Of a stretch of 35,298 bases of DNA, positions 8,413-14,743 are shown piece after piece (position 1 is the stretch's first letter; each line of letters starts with the position of its first letter). The notes beneath the pieces were generated by a model. It saw only the letters and a list, made by a program, of their open reading frames with translations, did no database searches and was not told where the DNA came from. The position numbers and the translations under genes are program-made. Origin of the DNA: an uncultured Prochlorococcus sp. (GTDB lineage: Bacteria; Cyanobacteriota; Cyanobacteriia; PCC-6307; Cyanobiaceae); assembly GCA_902560875.1 (NCBI GenBank), contig CACENO010000012.1:1-35298 (forward strand). Reading direction: 5' to 3'.

Positions 8413-8646
8413 TCAGCTTTTGCTTCTAATCCAAATTGGCTCCATAAGTCCTCCACCTAGGTCATCATCATCTTCGTCATCTATGAGAAATGAAATCCCT
8501 ACGAGTAGAGCTGAAATCGGTAAAAACAAAAATAATGCTGCTAGCTGGTCAATATCAATGAAAGGTTGCAACACATCCCAAATGGACCAGGTGGACCAGA
8601 TGGCAACAAATAAAGCTATGAATTTGACTAGGCTTGACTTCCTCAT
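8413..8646 (-). CDS. Small two-span membrane protein with acidic loop
   Basis: This 77-residue protein has two hydrophobic segments, roughly residues 8-24 and 35-54, followed by a strikingly acidic run (LIDDEDDDDLGGG) and a short C-terminal tail. The family is not recognised, and a thylakoid or plasma membrane location is the simplest reading. It starts at ATG 8646, about 90 bp downstream of the hli stop codon on the same strand, so the two could be one transcript. The plus-strand frame over the same bases is serine-rich and reads as a shadow. The acidic cluster could bind a cation or dock a basic partner, which is inference only. Confidence 0.65.
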   Translation of the reverse strand: MRKSSLVKFIALFVAIWSTWSIWDVLQPFIDIDQLAALFLFLPISALLVGISFLIDDEDDDDLGGGLMEPIWIRSKS

Positions 8647-8734
8647 GCCGTCAATACATTTGAGAATCTTAATTATTTTTGCATATTCTTGGCCGATACG
8701 AGTTCGGTTCTCCCCTTTTGGTTACATCATCAGT

Positions 8735-8908
8735 TCATTGAGCTGAATAAACCCCTATGGACCACCAAAGTGATTGCAAATCATGTGACAGAGCGACTTG
8801 GAGGATGTTGGTTTTGATACTCAATAAACCAAACCCGATAGCAGAGCAACCGATCATTGCAGCTCTTCCATTGACCAGCTCTGCGGCTTTCATGTTTTTG
8901 GCGATCAT
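8735..8908 (-). CDS. hli: High-light-inducible protein (Hli/Scp), 57 aa
   Basis: This short gene encodes a single-span thylakoid protein of the chlorophyll a/b-binding superfamily. The diagnostic motif is AAELVNGRAAMIGCSAIGFG (residues 8-27), the E-x-x-N-G-R-x-A-M-x-G core whose glutamate/arginine pair and asparagine bind chlorophyll in family members. Hli proteins protect photosystem assembly and dissipate excess excitation under high light or nutrient stress. The start is ATG 8908 (MIAKNMKAAE). An in-frame TAG lies five codons upstream, so no longer form exists from standard starts. The C-terminal part after the helix (about residues 38-57) is short and includes a paired tryptophan. At 57 residues it is within the range of cyanobacterial one-helix Hlips. 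It may be co-transcribed with the small membrane protein gene ending at 8413. Confidence 0.88.
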   Translation of the reverse strand: MIAKNMKAAELVNGRAAMIGCSAIGFGLLSIKTNILQVALSHDLQSLWWSIGVYSAQ

Positions 8909-8965
8909 GGCTATAAATACCTATGTACCTTGTATAGCAGCGTGAGGGTAAATACCTAGTCCTCT

Positions 8966-9055
8966 ATGGACGGATTTAGCTCCGGAGCCCTGCTCTCACT
9001 TCAAATGAGGAGGATGGTGCTAGATATTGAGGCATCTCTCAGGGATTTTAATTAG
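8966..9055 (+). CDS. Candidate 29-aa small ORF in GC-richer leader region
   Basis: A clean ATG-to-TAG frame encodes MDGFSSGALLSLQMRRMVLD followed by IEASLRDFN, which would form an amphipathic helix. The bases here are noticeably richer in G and C than the flanks, and codons such as CTG, CTC, GCC and AGG that are uncommon in this genome are used, so the conserved element, if any, may be an RNA rather than this peptide. It overlaps the last 8 bases of the convergent minus-strand gene and lies opposite the hli leader. An in-frame TAG precedes the ATG. Support is limited to the clean frame and the helix-like sequence. Confidence 0.25.
   Translation: MDGFSSGALLSLQMRRMVLDIEASLRDFN
8979..8988. repeat. 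Perfect 10-bp palindrome in hli leader
   Basis: GCTCCGGAGC is a perfect inverted repeat in the region upstream of hli, about 70 bp before its start codon on the minus strand. A second small inverted repeat, GTCC-TCTAT-GGAC (8959-8971), lies next to it. In an AT-rich genome such GC-rich symmetry is unusual and could be a protein-binding site or part of an RNA fold. Function is not known. Confidence 0.35.
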
Positions 9056-9332
9056 AACTACTTCCTGATACACAGGTCCAACGATTATCAAATTGCCATA
9101 CTGGCTTGTAGATATCTTTGGTGATTTTTTCGCCTGCCTCCTTGCATTGGTTCATTGATTCCATAGGGATAGCAAAGACTGAAGGACTTGTTATCCCACT
9201 TACTTCTGGCCTCCCTCCTGGGCCTTGTCGATAACTTCCTATGACCAGCCAGTAACCTGCATTTGCCGCTAGAGGGACAGAGAAGCCTCCAGCGATTAGG
9301 AAAAAAATTTGTGCAAGAAGAAATCTCCGCAT
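9048..9332 (-). CDS. Small exported protein, unknown
   Basis: This is a 94-residue protein with a good signal peptide: MRRFLLAQIFFLIAGGFSVP then LAANA, with cleavage predicted after ANA. The mature part (about 70 residues) starts GYWLVIGSYRQGPGGRPEV and has two cysteines (QCKEAGE and WTCVSG) that could form a disulfide. It would be periplasmic or lumenal. Family not recognised. The frame extends upstream to a TTG at 9404 (118 aa), but that extension is hydrophilic and basic and would bury the signal peptide, so the ATG at 9332 is preferred. Upstream on the same strand is a 22-codon frame (about 9430-9498) that could be a leader peptide. Confidence 0.7.
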   Translation of the reverse strand: MRRFLLAQIFFLIAGGFSVPLAANAGYWLVIGSYRQGPGGRPEVSGITSPSVFAIPMESMNQCKEAGEKITKDIYKPVWQFDNRWTCVSGSSSN

Positions 9333-9570
9333 TGATCTTTTGGAATTCAAATTATCAGTTTTGAATTGAGATGCTTTTCTAACAGACAAACCGTTCTTCC
9401 TCAACAGCTCTAAGCTTTTATGAAGAAATTTCCTCTTCAGTGAACCAGACTTGAGATTTGCTCTCTTGAGGATTTTTACTACTCATTGCAAATACTTTTG
9501 ATCACATTTTTAATTTGTCCTCTCTTATTCAATTTATCTTTTAAACTCCTAAAGTACTTTGCTCATTTGA

Positions 9571-9735
9571 ATGTTGGGAAGTCCTGATTTATTTGCTGTT
9601 TCTTTTGGAGAACTTGATATTTCTCCTATCACAATAGGTATACTTATTGGCCTATCTCTTTTTACTTTCCTTGCTGTAGGAGTTAGTTCTGCAAACTTAA
9701 TTGGGTCTTTGATTAAAAAGGATAATGAAAATTAA
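9571..9735 (+). CDS. Single-span membrane protein, 54 aa, unknown
   Basis: This very short gene runs from ATG 9571 to TAA 9735 and encodes MLGSPDLFAVSFGELDISPI followed by one clear membrane helix (about residues 20-45, TIGILIGLSLFTFLAVGVSS) and a charged tail (SLIKKDNEN). Size and layout, a short acidic amphipathic start, one helix and a charged end, resemble the low-molecular-weight subunits of photosystems, cytochrome b6f and NDH-1, but I cannot match it to PsbX, PsbM, PetM or another named subunit. There is no obvious Shine-Dalgarno sequence, which is common in this genome. It stands alone, with about 165 bp before and 155 bp after it. The topology makes a real gene likely. Confidence 0.6.
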   Translation: MLGSPDLFAVSFGELDISPITIGILIGLSLFTFLAVGVSSANLIGSLIKKDNEN

Positions 9736-9791
9736 CTGCTTATTATTAGCTTATGCTTTCATATATAAAAACAATTTAATTCCTTTACCTG

Positions 9792-9797
9792 TATAAT
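9792..9797 (+). promoter_or_regulatory. Candidate -10 box TATAAT
   Basis: A perfect TATAAT lies about 95 bp before the ATG of the 70-aa gene at 9890, in a stretch without genes. No good -35 element is seen 17 bp upstream, which is usual for Prochlorococcus promoters. In AT-rich DNA this match could be chance. Confidence 0.3.
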
Positions 9798-9889
9798 GTT
9801 CTCTAAATTACAGATGATAGGTCCATTTACTTATCCTCGCATGATCAATTTGCTTTTATGAAGTTAACTATTTTCTAAATTTTAAAAAA

Positions 9890-10102
9890 ATGCAAATTAA
9901 ACTTAAGCCAAATTCTACCAGCATAGGATTATTAATTTTGGCTTTGACTCAATTCCCGTTTGCAATTAATGAAACACTAAAGCTAAGTTGTATTGTTACC
10001 ACTTGGTCGGATTATGGGGTTTTTTGGAATTGGAAGGATATACCTTTAGACTCAAGAATTAGATATTGCAATGGAGGCTTAATGTCACCAAGAGAACGTT
10101 AA
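9890..10102 (+). CDS. Small exported hypothetical protein, 70 aa
   Basis: I do not recognise this 70-residue protein. After a basic start (MQIKLKPNS), residues 11-27 form a moderate hydrophobic stretch (SIGLLILALTQFPFAINE) that could be a signal peptide. The rest contains two cysteines and several tryptophans (TTWSDYGVFWNWKDIPLD), consistent with a small disulfide-bonded periplasmic protein. It starts with ATG directly after an A-rich run and has no clear Shine-Dalgarno sequence. It is about 115 bp upstream of gor on the same strand but there is no sign of coupling. It is the last of the accessory-looking genes before core metabolism begins. Confidence 0.5.
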   Translation: MQIKLKPNSTSIGLLILALTQFPFAINETLKLSCIVTTWSDYGVFWNWKDIPLDSRIRYCNGGLMSPRER

Positions 10103-10217
10103 CTTAAAAGTTTTGATAACCTTATCTTGTTTTGTAAATCTATAAAAGATTTATTTCCTCTCAAAAATATTGATAGAAATAGCTTAGAATTTTATTCTTA
10201 TTAAATCGTTTGTAGCT

Positions 10218-11579
10218 TTGCAAAATTATTTTGACCTGATTGTTATAGGAGCTGGATCAGGTGGATTAGCAGCTGCCAAGAGAGCGGCTAGTTATGGTGC
10301 AAGAGTAGCAGTTATAGAAGGAGACCGAGTAGGTGGCACTTGTGTAATAAGGGGGTGCATACCCAAGAAGTTATTGGTCTATGGGTCTCAATATAAAGAC
10401 TATATAGAAAATTCCTTAGGTTATGGAGTCTATCTTGAGAACGCTCGAATTGATTCTGGATTGCTTTTGGAAAATGTAAGAAAACAAGTTGATCGATTAA
10501 ATCTTTTACATGTTGGTTTACTTCAGAAGGCAGGCGTTGAACTTTTTTCTGGATGGGCTAGTTTTATCGATGCAAATTCTATTTTGATTACTCAAAAAGA
10601 GAAGGAGCCTAAAAAGATTTTTGGCAACAAAATTCTTATTTCAGTAGGAGGAGAAGCTAAACGACTTCCTATTTCTGGTTCGGAATTAGCATGGGTCAGT
10701 GATGATGTCTTTTTACAAACAGAATTGCCAGAGTCTATAGTTGTTGTTGGGGCAGGTTTTATTGCTTGTGAAATGTCATGTATATTTCATGGCCTTGGTA
10801 TTAAAGTGACTCAATTGGTAAGAGCAACTAATTTATTAAATGGCTTTGATAAAGAGATTTCGAAGGTACTTGAAGATAATATGAAAGAAAGAGGGATAAA
10901 ATTATTATTTAGTAAAACACTATCAGAAATTAAAGGGCAACCTGGATATCTTTCATTAGTTACTAATCAGTCTGATTTTATAAGTTGCGGAGCTGTGCTT
11001 TTTGCAATAGGTAGGATTCCTCGTACAACGAGTTTAAATTTAGATGCTGTAGGAGTTAAATATCAAAATAATAGAATCATTGTTAATCATCTTCAGATGA
11101 CTAATCTACAAAATGTCTTTGCAATTGGTGACGTTTCTAATAATTTTAATCTTACTCCAGTGGCTATAGACGAAGGTCGTAAATTCTCAGATAGAGTTTT
11201 TGGAGGCATTGATGTAAATGTTGATTATCAATTTATCCCCAAAGCGGTATTTACTACTCCAGAAATTGCGACTGTAGGTCTTAGTGAAGAGGAAGCTAAA
11301 GAACAGTATGGGAAAGAGAATATAAGAGTATATCGCTCTTCTTTTAGGTCTATGTCTCAATCTTTAGCTAAGAACAAATATCCTTGTTTGATGAAGCTTA
11401 TCACTAATAAGAACTCAGAGAAAATTATTGGTTGCAACATGGTAGGTGAGCATGCATCTGAAATAATTCAAATGGCTGCCATTTCTTTATCTATGGGTGC
11501 AAAAAAATCAGATTTTGATAAAACAATGGCTTTACACCCAACTGTAGCAGAGGAATTTGTAACGATGCCTAATAATTAG
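10218..11579 (+). CDS. gor: Glutathione reductase
   Basis: This flavoprotein uses NADPH to reduce glutathione disulfide in the cytoplasm, supporting oxidative-stress defence. It has 453 residues, normal for the family. The N-terminal FAD fold is GAGSGG (11-16). The redox-active disulfide is Cys42/Cys47 in GGTCVIRGCIPKK, the form seen in cyanobacterial and plant enzymes. The NADPH fold is VVVGAGFIACE (about 174-184). A second FAD-binding block is FAIGDV (about 302-307). The C-terminal dimerisation half holds LHPTVAEE with His440 and Glu445, the acid-base pair that serves the partner's active site. The start is a TTG (10218), since no in-frame ATG precedes the essential FAD motif. It ends 27 bp before the convergent antiporter gene. 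Confident by motif set; the exact dehydrogenase class follows from the CVIRGC form. Confidence 0.95.
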   Translation: MQNYFDLIVIGAGSGGLAAAKRAASYGARVAVIEGDRVGGTCVIRGCIPKKLLVYGSQYKDYIENSLGYGVYLENARIDSGLLLENVRKQVDRLNLLHVGLLQKAGVELFSGWASFIDANSILITQKEKEPKKIFGNKILISVGGEAKRLPISGSELAWVSDDVFLQTELPESIVVVGAGFIACEMSCIFHGLGIKVTQLVRATNLLNGFDKEISKVLEDNMKERGIKLLFSKTLSEIKGQPGYLSLVTNQSDFISCGAVLFAIGRIPRTTSLNLDAVGVKYQNNRIIVNHLQMTNLQNVFAIGDVSNNFNLTPVAIDEGRKFSDRVFGGIDVNVDYQFIPKAVFTTPEIATVGLSEEEAKEQYGKENIRVYRSSFRSMSQSLAKNKYPCLMKLITNKNSEKIIGCNMVGEHASEIIQMAAISLSMGAKKSDFDKTMALHPTVAEEFVTMPNN

Positions 11580-11580
11580 T

Positions 11581-11615
11581 TTAATTATTATGTAATAAAC
11601 CATAATTAATTTTTT
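11581..11615 (+). terminator. Weak candidate terminator after gor
   Basis: TTAATTA pairs with TAATTAA and an inner ATG with CAT, with a small bulge, followed by a run of T (11610-11615). It lies just after the gor stop and overlaps the last codons of the convergent antiporter gene. The stem is AT-only apart from one pair, so the call is tentative. Confidence 0.35.
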
Positions 11616-12697
11616 GACCGAACTTTCGTCCAATATTTTAGAGTTGGATATATTATTGATATTATTGTTAAAGGAAGTACTATACATAAGACAATTAATC
11701 TGAATTTATATTGCCAAGAGGGTAATGTTATTGGTAATGCTTGATCTGTTAAGTAAAGAATATATAGTAGAATAAGTAGTCCTCCCTCTCTTCTGCTTAT
11801 TTCCCCATTGCTCCAGAAGATTGGCATACAAGCTAAGGTTGTTAAAATCATTAATGGCATATCTCTTTGGATTAGAATACTTTCGACATTAAGACCTAGT
11901 TTTCCTGCAAAGATTGCAGAACTACTTAACACAAGCAGTTGATTTAATAGACTGCTGCCAACAACATTCCCAATCGCTAAGTCAGTTCTTCCTTTAATTG
12001 CTGCCACGAGTGAAGTTATCAATTCAGGCATCGATGTGCCTGCCGAAACTATTGTTAAGCCTATAATTGCTTCACTAACTCCTAGTAATTCTGCTGAAGT
12101 ACTTGCCCCACTTACTAATAGATTTGATCCAAAACCAAGTAGTAAAATACCTATTAAAAGATATAAAATTGCTTTAATAATTCCATTAGATGCAAATTCT
12201 AAACTTATTTCAGGCTCTGCATTTTTACTTTCTTTAGGTTCCTCTCGAACTGTTCGAATTTCCCAGATTGTATTTATCGCTAATGCTACTAGTAAGGCTA
12301 AACCTGATTGCCAAGTAACTCTCCCTGTAGAGGCCATACCCCATACAGCAGTTGATACGGCAAGTAAAAGTGGTACATCTCTTTTTACTAATCTACTTTC
12401 AACTTTTAAAGGTAGTACCAGAGCACTAGCTCCAAGGACGACTAAGACATTAAAAATATTGCTCCCAACTACATTGCTTACAGCAAGAGCATCTGATCCT
12501 TTTAAGACTGAACTTACGCTTACAAAAAGTTCTGGAGCACTCGTGCCTAGTGAGACAACTGTTAATCCAATTACAAGTTGAGGGATTCCTAGAATTATTG
12601 CCAATGTCACTGAACCTTGAACAAAAAGTTCACCACCAGCAAATAACAGGCCGATTCCAATCAGCATCTCTATCGCTGATAATAAAAAGTTCGGCAT
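11606..12697 (-). CDS. Ca2+/cation antiporter (CaCA family, YrbG-like)
   Basis: This 363-residue integral membrane protein belongs to the sodium/calcium exchanger superfamily. It has about ten membrane helices arranged as two inverted halves. Each half carries an alpha-repeat: VIGLTVVSLGTSAPELFVSV (about 42-61) with GNVVGSNIFN in the first, and IIGLTIVSAGTSMPELITSL (about 210-229) with GNVVGSSLLN in the second. The G-T-S-x-P-E glutamates are the cation-binding residues in exchangers of known structure. It probably exports Ca2+ in exchange for Na+ or H+ (direction inferred). It starts at ATG 12697, so its start and that of pyrC are divergent with about 60 bp between. The length is typical of bacterial members. 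The last 10 residues are basic. Confidence 0.92.
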   Translation of the reverse strand: MPNFLLSAIEMLIGIGLLFAGGELFVQGSVTLAIILGIPQLVIGLTVVSLGTSAPELFVSVSSVLKGSDALAVSNVVGSNIFNVLVVLGASALVLPLKVESRLVKRDVPLLLAVSTAVWGMASTGRVTWQSGLALLVALAINTIWEIRTVREEPKESKNAEPEISLEFASNGIIKAILYLLIGILLLGFGSNLLVSGASTSAELLGVSEAIIGLTIVSAGTSMPELITSLVAAIKGRTDLAIGNVVGSSLLNQLLVLSSSAIFAGKLGLNVESILIQRDMPLMILTTLACMPIFWSNGEISRREGGLLILLYILYLTDQALPITLPSWQYKFRLIVLCIVLPLTIISIIYPTLKYWTKVRSKN

Positions 12698-12744
12698 GGT
12701 CTTAAAGGACTTGGTAAAGTTTGCTTGTTTTATTTATGGGCTTT

Positions 12745-12751
12745 GAAGAGG
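12745..12751 (+). promoter_or_regulatory. Ribosome binding site deciding the pyrC start
   Basis: GAAGAGG lies 6 bases before a TTG at 12758. It supports that TTG over the upstream TTG at 12725, which has no such site, and over the ATG at 12788, which would remove the first beta strand seen in E. coli PyrC. Confidence 0.5.
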
Positions 12752-12757
12752 TTTGAT

Positions 12758-13846
12758 TTGAAGCACCAAGAACAAAAACTTACAATAATGCAACCTGATG
12801 ACTTGCATTTACATCTCAGAGACGGAGATATTCTTAAAGCTGTAGTTGCTTCAACTGCTCGGGTATTTCGCCGTGCGGTTGTTATGCCTAATCTTAAGCC
12901 ACCAATTACTAGTGTTAAACAAGCTATTAAATATAGAGAAAGAATTTTATCAGCCATTCCTGATCGAATAAATTTCACTCCTTTAATGATGCTTTATTTA
13001 ACAGATCATTTGTCTAAGGAAGTGATTGAAACTGGTTATAAAGAAGGGGTATTCTTTGGTGCAAAATTATATCCAGCTAATTCTACGACTAATTCTTCGG
13101 ATGGTGTAACTGATATAAGAAAGATTGACTCTCTTCTGGAAACTATGCAATCTATTGGCATGCCATTGCTAATACATGGAGAAGTAACTGATTTAGATGT
13201 TGATGTTTTCGATAGAGAAGCATACTTTATAGAAAGAACCCTTATTCCTCTTTTATCTCGTTACCCATCACTTAAAGTTGTATTAGAGCATATTACAACT
13301 AAAGAAGCTGTTGAATTTGTAGAAAATAATAAAGGTAAATTAGGAGCAACTATTACGCCTCATCATCTTCATATTAATCGCAATTCTATGTTTGATGGAG
13401 GGATAAGAAGTGACTTTTATTGTCTACCCATAGCGAAGAGAGAGAAGCATAGAATTGCTCTTAGAAAGGCTGCTACAAGTGGTGAACCCTGTTTCTTTCT
13501 TGGTACTGACTCGGCTCCACATTTGCGAAACTTTAAAGAAAATTCTTGTGGGTGTGCTGGGATTTTTAATGCTGCTTTTGCTCTTGAAAGTTACCTAGAG
13601 GTCTTTGATCAGGAAAATGCTTTGGATAAGTTTGAATCCTTTTCCAGTATCTTTGGCGCAAAATTTTATGGTTTACCCTTAAACTCTGAAAGAATAACCA
13701 TTGTTAAAAGTCCGCAATTGATACCAAATTTTTTAGAAGTAAAACAAAACGATAAAATTATAGAAAGAATTGTCCATTTTCATGCAGGTAAAATACTTGA
13801 ATGGTCTGTAGTTTCAAGTTATAGCATCGTACAGTCTAAGCTATGA
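12758..13846 (+). CDS. pyrC: Dihydroorotase
   Basis: This enzyme catalyses the reversible cyclisation of carbamoyl-aspartate to dihydroorotate, the third step of pyrimidine synthesis, in the cytoplasm. It is the short, E. coli-type enzyme (about 362 residues from this start). All active-site elements are visible: HLHLRD (zinc His17 and His19), GAKLYPANSTTNS with the lysine carbamylated in family members, LIHGEVT and EHITT with zinc histidines, and LGTDSAPH with the catalytic aspartate. ESCGCAG-type cysteine block is present as NSCGCAG. The start is uncertain: I chose TTG 12758 because of a GAAGAGG site; TTG 12725 would add 11 residues and ATG 12788 would shorten the first strand. It is divergent from the antiporter gene. 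No clear terminator is seen before the tRNA gene. Confidence 0.95.
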   Translation: MKHQEQKLTIMQPDDLHLHLRDGDILKAVVASTARVFRRAVVMPNLKPPITSVKQAIKYRERILSAIPDRINFTPLMMLYLTDHLSKEVIETGYKEGVFFGAKLYPANSTTNSSDGVTDIRKIDSLLETMQSIGMPLLIHGEVTDLDVDVFDREAYFIERTLIPLLSRYPSLKVVLEHITTKEAVEFVENNKGKLGATITPHHLHINRNSMFDGGIRSDFYCLPIAKREKHRIALRKAATSGEPCFFLGTDSAPHLRNFKENSCGCAGIFNAAFALESYLEVFDQENALDKFESFSSIFGAKFYGLPLNSERITIVKSPQLIPNFLEVKQNDKIIERIVHFHAGKILEWSVVSSYSIVQSKL

Positions 13847-13937
13847 CGATGAAATTAGTGCAGATATATAAAGCGAGACTTGTTTGTTTTTCCTTGCTAG
13901 AGAATAACCCTATAATTCAAGTAATTGGTTTTATAGG

Positions 13938-14023
13938 TGGGAGCAGGGGGACTTGAACCCCCACAGCCTTTTACGGCCTACGGATTTTAAGTCCGCTGCG
14001 TCTACCAATTCCGCCATGCTCCC
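13938..14023 (-). tRNA. trnL-UAA: tRNA-Leu (anticodon UAA)
   Basis: The minus strand folds as a class II tRNA of 86 nt: acceptor GGGAGCA/TGCTCCC, D-arm with GGTAGAC, anticodon stem GCGGA/TCCGT around loop CTTAAAA (anticodon TAA), a long variable arm GGCCG/AAAA region typical of leucine tRNAs, and T-arm GGGGGTTCAAGTCCCCC. The discriminator base is A at 13938. CCA is not encoded. There is no group I intron in the anticodon loop, although many cyanobacteria have one in this gene. It is divergent from ndhL. Confidence 0.97.
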
Positions 14024-14084
14024 TTGAGGGGTCGAACCAACCTCTAAATTACATCCTAGATTTCCATCAGTGCTTTTATCCATA

Positions 14085-14336
14085 ATGTCTAACACTTTCT
14101 TAGGTGCCTTAACTGCTAACAACTCTTTACCAGTACTGGCTATATATGCAGTGCTTGGTTTCATTTATCTGATTCTTGTACCACTTTTCCTCTTTTTCTG
14201 GATGAATAGTAGATGGCACATCATGGGTAAGTTTGAAAGATTAGGAATATATGGATGCGTATTTTTGTTTTTTCCAGGCTTGATTCTGTTTTCTCCTTTT
14301 CTCAATCTTCGACTAACAGGTCAGGGAGAGGTCTGA
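14085..14336 (+). CDS. ndhL: NAD(P)H-quinone oxidoreductase subunit L (NDH-1)
   Basis: This small thylakoid membrane subunit belongs to the cyanobacterial NDH-1 complex, which carries out cyclic electron flow, respiration and CO2 uptake. It has 83 residues from the ATG at 14085. The GTG at 14070 would add five. Two membrane helices are visible: about 17-40 ([20 protein letters not shown]) and about 55-73 ([20 protein letters not shown]). The family motif between them, [20 protein letters not shown], and the end FLNLRLTG match NdhL. It is followed after 4 bp by a DUF3007 gene and then trpA, the order often seen in marine picocyanobacteria. It is divergent from the tRNA-Leu gene with about 60 bp between, and the promoter is presumably there. 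Confident. Confidence 0.92.
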   Translation: MSNTFLGALTANNSLPVLAIYAVLGFIYLILVPLFLFFWMNSRWHIMGKFERLGIYGCVFLFFPGLILFSPFLNLRLTGQGEV

Positions 14337-14340
14337 GGTT

Positions 14341-14688
14341 TTGACTAGAGCTAATGTGCTTTTGCTTGGTTTAGGCCTCCTACTTCTTGGAGGTATTGGA
14401 TATGGTGGATTTCGTTTAATTGGTTTTGAAGGTTTCTCAGCAGGTATTGCCTCACAAGCTATTTTGGTTCTGCTAGTAGTTGTTTGGACAGGATCTTATT
14501 TGTTCAGAGTTTTAAACGGTAAAATGACTTTCAATGAACAGAGAAAGCGATACCGAGAGGCATATGAAAAAATAACCAAAGCTGATCTTCAAGCAAGGTT
14601 TGAATCTATGTCAGAGGAAGAGCAGGCTCGTTTACTTCAAGAACTAGCAAAGGAGGATGAATCTTTTGACAATTCTCCGGACCGGTAA
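14341..14688 (+). CDS. DUF3007 membrane protein
   Basis: This 115-residue protein matches the DUF3007 family of cyanobacteria and plastids. It has two membrane helices (about residues 4-22 and 38-58) and then a charged helical tail with QRKRYREAYEK and LQARFESMSEEEQARLLQEL (about 85-104), the conserved hallmark. Function is not firmly established. The start is a TTG (14341) only 4 bp after the ndhL stop, with GAGG overlapping the ndhL end, so the two genes are surely co-transcribed and probably co-translated. That linkage suggests a role tied to NDH-1 or its assembly, which is inference from position. It is followed after 55 bp by trpA, which has its own Shine-Dalgarno sequence. Confidence 0.85.
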   Translation: MTRANVLLLGLGLLLLGGIGYGGFRLIGFEGFSAGIASQAILVLLVVVWTGSYLFRVLNGKMTFNEQRKRYREAYEKITKADLQARFESMSEEEQARLLQELAKEDESFDNSPDR

Positions 14689-14743
14689 GTTCTTTTTATA
14701 TTGATTATTTTGATGTTTAACTAGAACTATTAAGGATCATTTT

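Noticed and set aside
8420-8746. 108-aa plus-strand frame
   Set aside because: Antisense of the acidic-loop membrane protein; its run of serines comes from the opposite-strand aspartate codons.
8757-8945. 62-aa plus-strand frame
   Set aside because: It is the antisense of the hli gene, which has the diagnostic chlorophyll-binding motif on the minus strand.
12036-12581. 181-aa plus frame inside the antiporter gene
   Set aside because: Antisense of alpha-repeats with clear CaCA motifs; threonine/serine-rich and without a family.
13931-14164. 77-aa minus frame covering the tRNA-Leu gene
   Set aside because: It reads through a tRNA and the antisense of ndhL; no protein family.
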